DNA of 64,000 nt from Avena insularis (taxonomy: Eukaryota > Streptophyta > Magnoliopsida > Poales > Poaceae): assembly GCA_023614405.1 (NCBI GenBank), contig CM042687.1, positions 235,130,292 through 235,194,291 of the forward strand, read 5' to 3'. Positions 24,058-34,925 of this stretch are shown piece after piece; positions within the stretch are counted from its first letter, which is position 1, and every line of letters begins with the position of its first letter. The position numbers and the translations under genes were made by a program. Below the pieces are notes generated by a model. That model was not told where the DNA came from, did not search any database, and was given only the letters and a program-made list of their open reading frames with translations.

Positions 24058-24673
24058 TGAACTCCATCAATGAAGCCGTAAGGAAGGGACCACTCATGAC
24101 CATGACTTTGGAGTGTGAGACTGAATTTCCAAAAGCCCTCAAGAACCTTATGGTTACCATGGGGATACATGGTGCAGCTGTGTACAAATGATTCCCTGGG
24201 ATGGATGAAGGAGAGGAGAATTGGTGGGTACAACTTCACTTGTACAAAAACAAGGAAGACAACCACAAGGAGTCAGGGTTCTGCATGGTCACCAACTCAG
24301 AAATACACACAACATTCTTTGACTCTCAGCTGTGTACAAAGGATTCCCTGGAATGGATGAAGGAGAGGAGCATTGGTGGGTACAACTTCACTTGTACAAA
24401 AACAAGGAAGACAACCACAAGGAGTCAGGGTTCTACATGGTCACCAACTCAGAAATGCACACAACATTCTTTGACTCTACAAGAAATGCAGCATGGAATG
24501 CTATCAAGGAACTTGGTGATAAGCTCAAGTGCAGAATGCTCAACACTCAAAATGACCTTAGAGAAGAAAAGAAGCATACCCAAGAGTTAGAAACTTCCAA
24601 CCAACAACTAAGGGGAGACATCATAGACTTAATTTGGGAATCTTGTGAACAAGATAGACAGATGGCTACTAAG
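24058..24673 (+). pseudogene. Second copy of extra ORF 1, broken
   Basis: Begins like 15659 with ATG directly after TTGTAG. An in-frame TGA occurs at about 24187, and a 152-bp tandem duplication (not a multiple of three) shifts the frame. It is cut at 24673 by the junction with family A. Confidence 0.75.
24175..24478 (+). repeat. 152-bp tandem duplication inside extra ORF 1 copy
   Basis: 24175-24326 and 24327-24478 are near-identical; each begins CAGCTGTGTACAAA. The first chromovirus unit has the segment only once (from about 15775). The duplication is therefore private to the second unit. Confidence 0.9.
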
Positions 24674-24967
24674 GTGGGCAAGCCAAAAACAGTAGCAGCA
24701 GCTAGAGCAGGAACTAATTTTTGTGTGTTTTTGAATAAAGAGAGCAAACCAAACTAAACTAATTTTTTTGGAGTTTTTGAAAAGAGGCAAACAAAACCAA
24801 GCAAAAGAAACTAAGCAAACTTAAAAAAAGTAAAGAGAAAGGAAATGGAGGACTCCCCTTGTGAAGACGTCCTTAGCCTCCCCGGCAAAGGCGCCAGAGA
24901 ACTTGTGATAGCGCTTAGTTGACGTGGGGGCTTCTTTCTTTATTCCCCGGCAACGGCGCTAGAGAAC
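24674..24967 (-). other. Family A leader (minus strand) with two primer-site-like motifs
   Basis: On the minus strand this is the leader between LTR and gag; it matches 26830-27060 of the plus-strand copy (AAACCAAAC-rich stretch and CAGCAGC segment). About 50-60 bp including the native gag start is missing at the 24673/24674 junction. It holds two tRNA-Asp-type primer-site-like motifs at 24879-24898 and 24944-24963. Confidence 0.75.
24944..24963 (-). other. Primer binding site, tRNA-Asp type (family A)
   Basis: On the minus strand: TCTAGCGCCGTTGCCGGGGA, four bases after the LTR end at 24968. This resembles the Athila-type primer site TGGCGCCGTTGCCGGGGA, recalled as tRNA-Asp. A second, better match (with TGGCGCC) lies 65 bases further in, at 24879-24898. 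Confidence 0.75.
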
Positions 24968-26511
24968 TGGATGGCTAACGTGGAGCCTGTTGGGAATCCC
25001 AAGAGCAGGGTGTGAAGCAGCACCGCAACAAGTTCTCCCTCAGTTAGAAACCGAGGTTATCGAACCAGCAGGAGGAAGGAAATGTCACACAGGTGTTGCA
25101 AGCAATGCAGAAACCTGCACAAACACAGACTCAAGACTCTGCCCCAACAAATCAGTGAGGTTGTCAAGCTCACCGGTTTGCTGTAACAAAGGATTAAACG
25201 TATGGTGTGGAAGGTAATGGTTTGCAACAAGTAAACCGGTAATAGGGGAAGATATATCAATGGTAAAGGTTGGACCGTGTCCATAGTTCACTAGAGGTTC
25301 TCTCCTTAGATAAACAACATGGCATGAAGGGTAAACAAATTACAGCAGGGCAATTGATAGGAACTGAGCAAGGCATAACAATGCAATACCATACAAAAAT
25401 ATCCTATGAGATTCGATTGGGCAATACAATAATATACATAGACCGCCATCCAACTGCATCTATGACTAGAAGTCCACCTTCAGGTTATCATCCGAACCCC
25501 CTCCAGTATTAAGTTGCAAGCAACAGACAACTGCTTTAAGCAAAGTGTGTAAGGTAAACAATCCACTTGTTCTATGAACAAGAGACCATTGTTTTCTCCC
25601 TAGTAGCAACAGCACATCTACAACCTAAGATATTCCTGTCACTTCCCTTGGAAACTAGAGGCATGAACCCACTACCGAGCATAAATACCCCCTCTTGGAG
25701 TCACTAGCAAGTACTCGGCCAAGATAGCCATTAACAACAGAGAGCATGCAAGATCACAAACAACACAGACATGATAGTATCAAATAGACAAAACCATTAA
25801 TCAATCTGACATAGTAATCTCAATATCCATCGGATCCCTGCAAACACAACATGCATGATTACAAATAGATTAGATCTTGATCATGAACGGAGCTCACAAG
25901 ATCTATACATGAAAGCACAAGGAGGAGATACAACCATCTAGCTACTACATGGACCCATAGTCCAAGGTGGAACTACTCACGCTTCATACCGGAGAGAAGG
26001 CCTCTGGGATGATCTCCCCTCCGGAAGGGTGCCGGGAAGAACTTCAGATCTCCCCCGATCTGGGGATGACGGTGGCGGCAGCTACATAAGGTTTCGTGGA
26101 GTTTTGATCGGGTGCCTAGTGTTTCTGCATCGGGGGCTTCTTATAGGAGAAGAGGCGAGGCTGGGAGGCGGCCTGAGGGCCCACACCCTACCCAGGCGCG
26201 GGGTGGGACCACCCACGCCTAGGGGTGTGTGGTGGCCCTATGCCACCTCTCCGTCTCCCCTCTGTACTTTCTGATGCCCACGGTAAAATATTGACTATGG
26301 ATTTTGTTCCGTCCAATTCCGAGAATATTGATTTTCTGCCTTTCTGGAACCAAAAACAGAAGAAAACATGCAACTGGCACTATGGCAACTTGTTAATAGC
26401 ATAGTTCTAGAAAAGATGTAAAAACACCTCAAAGTGTAGAGAAAGCAAAGCAAAGTAGATACTAAACAAGCATGGAGTAACAAATATTATAGATACATTT
26501 CCGACGTATCA
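24968..26511 (-). repeat. Family A 5' LTR (minus-strand element)
   Basis: On the minus strand starts TGATACGTCGG at 26511 and ends GCCATCCA at 24968; 1.54 kb. It is similar to the plus-strand family A 3' LTR (31812-32579 plus 34466-34925). It includes a GC-rich stretch (about 26110-26250) with CCTATAAGAAGC-like promoter sequence and the conserved segment near 25260 that also forms the truncated LTR at 26512. Confidence 0.85.
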
Positions 26512-26829
26512 CCCGGTCCAATCTTTACCATTGTTACATCATCTACTGTTGCCGTTTACTTTCTACCAGGAACCATTAACTTCTACACTATACATTTAAT
26601 CCTTTGTTTTCAGCAAACCAGTGAGATTGACAACCACACTGTAAGTTGGGGAAAAGTCTTGAGTTTGTGTTGTGTAGGATTCCAAGTTGCTAGCAACACC
26701 TTGGAGTTGTTTCCTTGCTCCTACTGGTTCGATAACCTTGGTTTCAAAACTGAGGGAAAACTTGCCATTGTGCTCATCACACCTTGCTCTTGGGGTCTCC
26801 CAATGAAGCTCTACAACTGAGCCACGTCA
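26512..26829 (+). repeat. Family A 5' LTR, truncated (plus copy)
   Basis: The last ~320 bp of an LTR; it begins in the segment that corresponds to about 25285 in the minus-strand LTR (GGTCCAA-CTTTACCATTG region) and ends GCCACGTCA. The upstream part would lie on the far side of the minus-strand insertion. Confidence 0.75.
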
Positions 26830-26837
26830 AGATTTTC

Positions 26838-26855
26838 TGGCACCGTTTCCGGGGA
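26838..26855 (+). other. Primer binding site, tRNA-Asp type (plus family A)
   Basis: TGGCACCGTTTCCGGGGA, two mismatches from the Athila-type consensus; located eight bases after the LTR end. Confidence 0.8.
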
Positions 26856-27068
26856 GTTAAGGACAACTTCGCAAGGGGAGTCTGTTACAACCATTCTCTT
26901 TACTTTGTTTTTGTTTTGCTTAGTTCCTTTTTCTTTGTTTTTCTTGCTTCTTTTTACCAAAAATTACAAAAAATAGTTTGGTTTGGTTCGCTTTTCTTAT
27001 CGAAAACACAAAAAAATTAGTTCCTAATCTAGTTGTTGCTGCTGTTGGCTTGCTCCACTTTTGCAAAA

Positions 27069-28400
27069 ATGAATTCTGCTGAGAACACCAAGTTGTGTGA
27101 CTTCACTAGCACAAAAAACAATGATTTCCTGTGTACACCTATTGCTCCACCTGCTCCTGATGCTACCTTTTATGAAATTAAACATGCTTTGTTGAATCTT
27201 GTTATGAAAGAGCAATTTTCGGGTGCTAGTTCTGATGATGTTGCTGGCCATCTTAATAACTTTGTTGAACTTTGTGAGATGCAAAAATATAAGGATGTAG
27301 ATGGAGATATTATTAAGCTCAAATTGTTTCCTTTCTCCTTGAGAGGAAAAGCTAAAGAATGGTTGCTATCCTTGCCTAGAAATAGTATTGATTCTTGGAT
27401 TAAGTGCAAAGATTCTTTTATTGGAAAATACTATCCTCCTTCTAAGATTATATCTATGAGAAGTGAAATAATGAAATTTAAACAACTTGATAATGAACAT
27501 GTTGCTCAAGCTTGGCAAAGAATGAAATCTTTGGTAATGAATTGTCCCACTCATGGACAGACTGCTTGGATGATTATCCAAACCTTTTATGCAGGGTTAA
27601 ACCTCTCTTCAAGAAATCTGTTGGATTCTACTGCTAGAGGTACCTTTATGACCATTACTTTGGGTGCTGCAACAAAGATCATTGATAATATGATGGTTAA
27701 TTATTCTGAATGGCACACTAAGAGAGCCCCACATGGTAAGAAGGTAAATTATGTTGAAGAAACCTCCTCCTTGAGTGATAAAATTGATGTTATCATGTCT
27801 ATGCTTGTTAAAGGAAAAGCTCCTATTGATACATATAATGTTCCTTTAGCCTCTTTGGTTGCTCAAGAAGAACAAGTTGATGTGAACTTTATTAGAAATA
27901 ACAATTTCAGCAACAATGCATATAGGAATAATTTTGGTAATAATAATTATAGGCCTTATCCTCCCAATAACGGTAATGCTTACGGAAATTCCTACAACAA
28001 CATTAGAAGTGCTCCCTCTGAACTTGAAGTCATTCTTAAAGACTTTATTAATAAACAAACCACTTTCAGCAAGACTGTGGAGGAAAAGCTTTTGAGTATT
28101 GAGAAAAATATTTCATCTTTGTCTAAAGCACAATCCTCTTTGATTAATAAAATGCCTGCTAAACCTGAAACCTTGGAAAGTACCTTTGCTGCTGCTCATG
28201 CCATACAAGCTACTATTGATGAAAATGTTAGACTATTAGCTAAACTACATGCTAAGTGGGAAAGAGAAGATGAAATAGCTAGAAACAATAGTATTTGTAC
28301 TATTACTACCACCAATGTTGATGCTAGCAAACCACAAGAAGTCCTATTCCTTATACAACAATGCCTAAACCTAATAAGGATGCTGAAATTTTTTGAACTA
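27069..28400 (+). pseudogene. Family A gag (plus copy), frameshift near C-terminus
   Basis: Start MNSAENTKLCDF at 27069; the open frame further upstream to 27033 is leader. Retrotrans_gag core lies at about residues 35-210 (FPFSLRGKAKEWL, KDSFIGKYYPP, NEHVAQAWQRMKSL). An Asn/Tyr-rich linker (about 275-310) and a helical region follow. No zinc knuckle. The frame shifts at about 28342-28350 after DASKPQEV, so the C-terminus of that frame is not native, and protease is in another frame. The protein would form the particle shell. Better preserved than the minus-strand copy. Confidence 0.8.
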
Positions 28401-29077
28401 TGGGAAACAATAAGTCTACTACCTGTTATGCTAAGTTTGATTTTGATCTTGATGGTTGCAATATTTCTGAAGTGATTATGTTCCTACAAAAGCTTGCTAG
28501 AAGTCCTAATGCTAGTGCTATGAATATGGCTTTTACAAAACAAATTACAGATGCTCTCATTAAAATTAAAAAGGAAAAATTGATACACAAAGCTTCTATT
28601 CCTAGGAAAGTATAAGATAGTTGGGAACCCATCATCAATATGCAAGTGAATGATTTTAATCTCAAAGTTTTATGTGACCTTGGTTCTAGTGTCTCTATTA
28701 CGCCTACAAAGATTTATGAAATGCTTGATTTGCCACCTTTGGAAGATTGCTATTTAGATGTCCCACTTGATGATAATGCTAAAAAGAAACTCATGGGAAG
28801 TATTAATGATGTTCTTGTTATGGTTAACAATGCCTATGTCACCGTTGATTTCTATGTTTTGGATATTGAATGCAATGCTTCTTGTCCTATTACTTTGGGA
28901 AGACCTTTTCTTAGAACTATTGGTGCCATTATTGATATGAAATAAGGCACCATTAAATATCAATTTCCATTCAAGAAAGGTATTGAACACTTCCCTATAA
29001 GGAGATAGAAGTTACCTTTTGCTCCTCCTTTTAAATCAAAATTTGATGTCAATGCTTCTTCATTTGAAAATACTTGA
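28401..29077 (+). pseudogene. Family A protease (plus copy)
   Basis: Pieces 28400-28615 and 28622-29077 match the minus-strand protease at 1292-1897. Active site CDLGSSVS has its Asp at 28676-28678; LGRPFL follows. Stops at about 28613, 28943 and 29007 break the frame. The homologous end (SSFENT) stops at 29077. No pol follows. Confidence 0.75.
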
Positions 29078-31811
29078 TTCTTGCTTCTTGTGTCTAACTT
29101 AAAGGCGTTAAAGAAAAGTACTTCTTGGGAGATAACCCAATAGTTTTATTAAGTCTTGGAAGTTATTACATATGTAATAACCTCTCCTAATCCTTTTTGT
29201 TTGATTTTTTGCCAAAAAACCTCTAATGAGAGAGAAGTAAGATTTGGGGAAGTTAGTGCCCCGAAACAGATTTTTGTGCTTCACTGTAAAAATTCATGAA
29301 AAATCTCTATATGTCGTATTGATCTGTAATTTTCTGAGTAAATGCCCCTGGTTTTTATCTAACATTTGTTAGTTCAGCACTTTTCGATTTGAGCAACAGA
29401 AGGTCTTCGTAAAAATAGTTTTTTACCTGCTGGTCTGTTTTGACAGATTTCTGCCATTATTTGCATTTGCCTCTATCGTTTTCTTTTTGAGTTCTTCTTG
29501 ATCACTTGAGATTTTTAAAGGAATTTCTACAGTAGCTTGTGTTTTTAATGAAAGTTTTGCTGTGTTGAAACTAGACCCCAAGGTTTATTATCTTGAATGC
29601 ACTAATGTTGCTAATAAAGATTATGTGAAGTTTTCTATGAAGGAAATTTTCAAGTGTAGGGGAAGAATAATGTGATGAGATGAAGAATTGACAAAAGCTC
29701 AAGCTTGGGGATGCCACCCCGTGTCACCCCAAGAAATGTTCAAGAGTTACAAGCGTCAAAGCTTGGGGATGCCCAAGGCATCCCCTTCTTCATCAATAAA
29801 AATCTCACGTCTCTTTCTAGACACTTCGTTTTTATTGTTTCATGCACTGTTGTGTTGTTATTGGAGCGTATTAGTTTTCATTTTTGGTTTTCGTTTGCTT
29901 GAATAAAGTAGTTGGACCCCCTCTTTCTCTGTGTTGTTTCAAATAAGTTGATTGGTGTTGGAAAAGAGTAGAGAGTTTCATGCTTATAGTGGTACAAAAG
30001 GGAGCTTGTTTTGACTGTGCTTAGACTTTATCATGTCATGCTAGATGTTGTTTTGACCTTATTCTTAGTGATTATTGCTGTAACATGACTTGTTCCAAAC
30101 AATTGAGATTGCTTAATGTGCCTTGAAAGAATCATGCGTTGTTTTAGCATACAAAAGCATAATGTTGTGGTATTCTCCTTTGATGCTTTATAAGGGTTGA
30201 CTTGGCACATGCTCACACCATGTTATGACTATGAGCCAGTCACCTTAGCCTCTATGATAATTTAGTTTTTTACTTGTTATACCACTTTACGCTTTGATTG
30301 ATAATGTTTTGTCGCTCTGCATGATTATGGCTATTATTGCTCTCTTAGTTGGTCGCTCCTAGTCTTTTGCTAGACTCCACTTGTATTGAGTAAGCTCTAC
30401 TCATGCATCCAACTCCCAAGAAACCAAGTTATTCCAAAGAGTCCACTATAAATTCCTATGCATGGTATGTTACACCATCCCAAGTATATTCTTGTTTTAT
30501 CTATCTTCCAAATTAAACTTGTTAGGTGAAAATTAGTGATTAAATCTCTCACAAACTTGATGGCACACTTTATTTTTCTTGCCCCTAATAAACTTGAACC
30601 ATTGTGTCATCTATGTTGTATATGCTTGCACTTATAAGTTCGGAATAAGTAGAACTGTGCTATCACGGGGAACGCTTTCAACACCTGTAAATATCTACCC
30701 AGTTAATATCATGCTCTTTTGTTTATGGATGTCGGCGGTGTGAAATAATAGGGGAGCTTGTAAGTCCATGGAGTTATGTATATGTGTTAGAGAAAAGCCT
30801 GGCCCGCTAGCCTAAGCCATGCCCAATCATGGTGGAAACTTGCAACATCACCATAGTGAGAAATCCATGAAGCATCCTCAGAAAATATATAGAAAAAGAG
30901 AGAGAAAAAGAAAAGAAATAAAAATGCACCATATATAGAAAATGGTAAATAAAAGGATTGCTGAGATGCTCACTGCCTGTTGCCTTGTCATTTTGATATA
31001 GGATAACTCCTGTGTCATGGGAAAAGGGGTACCCCGTTGGCGGTTCTCTATGATACACATATACTTACAATGACAAGAACTTGCTTGTAACTAAAGTTGA
31101 GTAGCATGAGGAACGTCCGTCGTACTCAAGGGACATGAGATTTCCAACTTATGATTTGTCAAGCATATACTCCATACTTTGTTCACTTTAACCTTAATCA
31201 CTTCAAGATGCTTATGATAGGGGCAATGAGAGCTGAAAGCTAACAAGTACCATAATTTTTGGAAGCTCTTTATGAAACTTGAAATCCCTGCTTACCTTTA
31301 TGAAGGGCCTTTCTTCCTACTTTTATGTTGAGTCTACACCTTCTATCTTTATGCACCAACTAGGAGAGCATAGTTGTCATTCTTAGTTCTATGTGCATTG
31401 TCCCAAAACTTATTGATTGATTCATAATGTTGATATTGCTCTTTCTTGAACTATTTGTATCTAGTCAAACTTATGAACTTTTAAGGTGTCCTATGCATTT
31501 ATATTTTGCTACTCGATGAGGGACAAGCTGAATATCACTTTTCTATATTTTCTATATGTGAAACAAACAAACGTCTTTCAATGCATTGTTATTCATGATC
31601 TTTGTTTGTATCCTTTCATGTTGCAACATAGTTACTATGTCCTATTGTTAGAACTTCATCTTTCATGCTCATGTTTAGAGTACTTTGATCCCAGCTTTCA
31701 ATGCTTTGAAAATGGTTTGATCAAGATTGTGATGGTGCATGTCACCTCAAAAATTATTCTTTTTATCACTTACCTACTTGAGGACGAGTAGGAGTTAAGC
31801 TTGGGGATTCT
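29078..31811 (+). other. 3' noncoding region of family A (plus copy)
   Basis: No conserved coding frame. At 29687-29800 a purine-rich motif block (GCTTGGGGATGCC, repeated twice) is shared with 560-665 and 38395-38500. The last ~1.8 kb (from about 30000) is also shared with the 3' part of family B (36334-38290 and 43418-45360). It ends with a polypurine-like GCTTGGGGATTCT just before the LTR. Confidence 0.65.
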
Positions 31812-32579
31812 TAATACGTCGTAAACGTATCTATAATTTTTTATGTTCCATGCTTGTTTAGTATCAACTTTGCTATGCTTTGTCTACACTTTGAGGTATT
31901 TTTATACATTTTCTGGGACTAACCTATTAACAAGATGCCGCAGTGATAGTTGCCTGTTTTCTGCTGCTTTTGGTTTCCGAAAATCTAGTAAGGAAATATT
32001 CTCGGAATTGGACGGGACAAAATCCAAAGTCAATATTTTACCGAAACAAACATAGAGACCGAAGGGCAGCCGAAGGGGGGCCACAGGGTGGCCACACCCT
32101 AAGGCCGTGCGGGCCCACCCTAGGGCGCGCCACCCTATGGTGCGCGCCCCCTGGCCGCCTCCCTGCCTCGCATCTTCGCCTATAAAAGCCCCCCGATGCA
32201 GAAACCCTAAGAACCCGATCAGATCTCCACAAAACAGTACGTAGCCGCCGCCACCATCATCCCTAGATCAGGAGGATCTAATGCTATTCTCGGCACCCTG
32301 CCGGAGGGGAGAGATCATTCCGGAGGCCTTCTTCATCACCATGCCAGCCTCCGGTATGATGCGTGAGTAGCTCACCCTTGGACTATGGGTCCATACAGTA
32401 GCTAGATGGTCGTTTCTCCTCCTTTATGCTATCATATTTAGATCTTGTGAGCTCTGTTCATGATCAAGATCATCTATTTGTAATCATACATGTTGTGTTT
32501 GCGGGGATCCGATGGATATTGAGATACTATGTCAGATTGATTATTGATTCTATCATGTCTTATTGATTATTGGTTCTAT
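31812..32579 (+). repeat. Family A 3' LTR, first part
   Basis: Starts TAATACGTCG (TG mutated to TA) and matches the minus-strand LTR from 26511 downward. It is interrupted at 32579 by the solo copia LTR; the remainder is 34466-34925. GC-rich promoter region with CCTATAAAAGCC at about 32180. Confidence 0.8.
32575..32579. repeat. Left TSD (TCTAT) of solo copia LTR
   Basis: TCTAT precedes 32580 and recurs at 34466-34470, after which the family A LTR continues without loss. Confidence 0.9.
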
Positions 32580-34465
32580 TGTAGGGGTTTGTAGCATGGA
32601 AAACAAAAAAAATTCTACCGCATGCAAACAAACAAGCCAAGATCTATCTACTAGATTGTAGCAACGAGTCGATAGAGGAACTCACCCTCGAAGATTCCAA
32701 AGCGGTTAACGAGAGCAGATTCTCGTGGATGATGTAGTCGTACTCTTGCCGATCTCAAGATCGTGTAGACGATACTTCCGGCGCTGCGTTCGGCGCTTCC
32801 ACATCGTTATTTTCGATGAAGACCTTCCTCTCCCTTGTTCCAAAGAGCGAAGGTTGTAGCACTCTCCTCGTGATTACAGCGGCCTGCACGTGGTGTCGAA
32901 GTAGAGGGAGATCTCATGAGCTTCGCCTTAAGCCGGAGCGAGTATGTTGGAGCAAGAGAGGTGCCTTGGAGATCTAGGGTTTAGAAGCACCAAGGGGAGG
33001 GGTGTAGCCGGCGGCTAGGGTTTGGGGAAACCCTAGTCGGCGACTTGGGAGGAGGCCCTAGGCGGCGGCAGCAGGTGGTGGCGCTAGGAGCTAGGGTTTG
33101 AGGTGTAGGGAGAGGGGCGCCCTACCCCTCCTTATATAGGAGGGGAGAGGCGGTTTGGGGAGGAGGGAGTCTTCCTCCAACTCCTCCTCATGGCCGGCAG
33201 GTGGGAGGGAGTGGGACTTCCTCCCCAAGTAGGTTTCCTACTCTCCCTCCACCAAGCAAACTTGAGATTTGACTTTTCAAATTGGCGTTTGACTTTCAAA
33301 CTTTGATTTGATTTCTTCTCTTTATTTTCCCCAGCCAAGTGACCTAATAAATTATGCAACCATTCCACATTGTCATGACACATCCATGTACCCTTCCCCT
33401 CCGGAGTGCCGAACCTTCCAGACCCTTCTAGAACATTCCTGGTGAAAACACCGGAATCATTCCCGAACTCCAAAACAGGACTTTACTTATATGAATCTTA
33501 TTCTCCGGACCATTCCAGATCTCCTCGTGATATCCCGGATCCCATCCGAGACTCCGAACATCATTCGGTCTCTTACTCATCATTCCATAACTACTCAACA
33601 ACATCGAATCCTTAAGTGTGTCTCCCTACGGTTCATGAATTATGCGGACATGAATGAGACACTTCTCCGATCAATAACCAATCGAGGAATCTAGAAATTC
33701 ATATGGCTCCCACATATTTATATGATTACTTTGCGATCGAATGAACCACTTACATACGATACCAATTTCCCTTTGTCTCACGATATTTTACTTATCCGAG
33801 GTTTTGATCGTTGTTATCTCTGCATACCTAGTTCAACCTCATTACCGGTAAGTACTCTTTGCTCGTTCTCGTGATATGTGATCCCTTGTGAGCCAGTCAC
33901 ATGCTTGCAAGCTAATTGGATGACATTCCACCGAGAGGGCCCAGAGTATATCTATCTGTCATATGGATGGACAAATCCCACTCTTGATCCATGTGTCTCA
34001 ACCCATACTCTGAACACTCAATGCCACCTTTATAGCCAACCAGTTACGGTGTGGTGTTTGATGTCATCAAAGCATCCTTCCGGTGATGGTGATTAACATG
34101 ATCTCATGGTCGAAGGAATTAGGTTACTATGTATCAGAAAGCTTATAGCAAATGAACAATATTAAATGACTTGATCTTTATGCTATGCTTAACTATAGGA
34201 GTATGTCCATCACATCATTCTCCTAATGATATGACCCTATTGTTAATAACATATCTATGTTCATGATCAGGAAACCATGATCATATATTAACCAACAAGC
34301 TAGTTTAACAAGAGGCTTTACTAGGGACTCTTTTATGTTTACAAATCACACAAGTATTAATGTTTCCTGTTAATACAATTATAGCATGGTATGTAAACAT
34401 TTATCATAAGTATGAAGATATGATAATAACCACTTTATTATTGCCTCTTGGGCATATCTCCAACA
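32580..34465 (-). mobile_element. Solo LTR of BARE/Angela-like copia element
   Basis: 1.89 kb, minus strand, from TGTTGGAGATATGCCC at 34465 to CCCCTACA at 32580. It is related to the LTRs at 3011 and 10130 but clearly diverged in the GC-rich leader. The TATA-like TATATAAG lies at 33131-33138 (read on the minus strand). Flanked by TSD TCTAT with no internal region, so it formed by recombination between the two LTRs of a full element. Confidence 0.93.
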
Positions 34466-34925
34466 TCTATCATGTCTGTGTTGTTTGTGATCTACCATGC
34501 TCTCTGTTGCTAGTAGCTATCTTGGTCAAGTAGATGCTAGTGACTCCAAGAGGGAGTATTTATGCTCGATAGTAGGTTCATGCTTCTAGTAATCTGGGGA
34601 AGTGACAAGAATCTCTAAGGTTATAGATGTGATGTTGCTACTAGGGATAAAACAACAATCTTTTGTTCATGGAACAATTGTATTGTTTACTTTACACACA
34701 TTACTGAATGCAGTTATCCATTGCTTGCAACTTATACTAGAGGGGGTTCGGATGATAACCTGAAGGTGGATTATTAGTCATAGATGCATTTGGATGGAGG
34801 TATATGTATTATGTTGTAATTCCCAATCAAATATCATAGGAATCATGATGTCTAGTATTTGCATTGTTATGCCTTGCTCAATCCTGTTAATTTCCCTGCT
34901 GTAATTTGTTCACCCAGCATGTTAT
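34466..34925 (+). repeat. Family A 3' LTR, second part
   Basis: Continues the LTR from 32579 (TCTATCATGTCTGTG) and matches 25750-25310 of the minus-strand LTR. Cut at 34926 by the family B element; GTTAT (34921-34925) is the presumed TSD of that insertion, with its partner outside the window. Confidence 0.8.

Larger units (their letters stand above)
12284..24673 (+). mobile_element. Ty3-gypsy chromovirus (Tekay/Del-like), tandem and truncated
   Basis: Structure: LTR (12284-15504), full internal region (15505-20690), LTR (20691-23902), then a second, partial internal region (23903-24673) that ends abruptly where family A sequence resumes. This is the footprint of an LTR-internal-LTR-internal array that later lost its right end, along with about 50-60 bp of the host gag start. 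tRNA-Met primer site, chromodomain at the integrase C-terminus and LTRs over 3 kb point to the Tekay/Del group. Left flank ATGCT is the presumed TSD; its partner is lost. Confidence 0.88.
23903..24673 (+). mobile_element. Partial second internal region of chromovirus
   Basis: Repeats 15505-16122: primer site (23905-23916), leader and extra ORF 1. It ends after ACTAAG at 24673, where family A leader begins at 24674. This is unexpected after a 3' LTR and shows a tandem array formed by LTR-LTR recombination or insertion next to itself, later truncated. Confidence 0.85.
249..26511 (-). mobile_element. Athila-like gypsy element, family A, minus-strand copy (heavily nested)
   Basis: Read on the minus strand from 26511: LTR (26511-24968), tRNA-Asp-type primer site, leader, gag, aspartic protease, then 3' noncoding DNA to 249. 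The element is broken by a chromovirus (12284-24673) and a copia element (3011-12008). Its own DNA amounts to only about 4.9 kb in view, and its 3' LTR lies beyond the left edge. It has gag and protease but no reverse transcriptase or integrase, so it is non-autonomous. Gag-pro and LTR match the plus-strand copy at 26512-34925. The lineage (Athila, like the Sabrina/WHAM group of Triticeae) is inferred from primer site and protease; the exact family name is not settled. Confidence 0.7.
26512..34925 (+). mobile_element. Athila-like gypsy element, family A, plus-strand copy
   Basis: Truncated 5' LTR, primer site, gag, protease, 2.7 kb of 3' noncoding DNA and an interrupted 3' LTR. No reverse transcriptase, RNase H or integrase is present, so it is non-autonomous. 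The minus-strand family A copy abuts its 5' LTR head to head at 26511/26512; a solo copia LTR and the family B dimer interrupt its 3' LTR, and the rest of that LTR would lie beyond the window. Confidence 0.8.

Noticed and set aside
31486..31791. 101-residue frame near the family A polypurine tract
   Set aside because: AT-rich hydrophobic frame in 3' noncoding DNA; related copies are not open.
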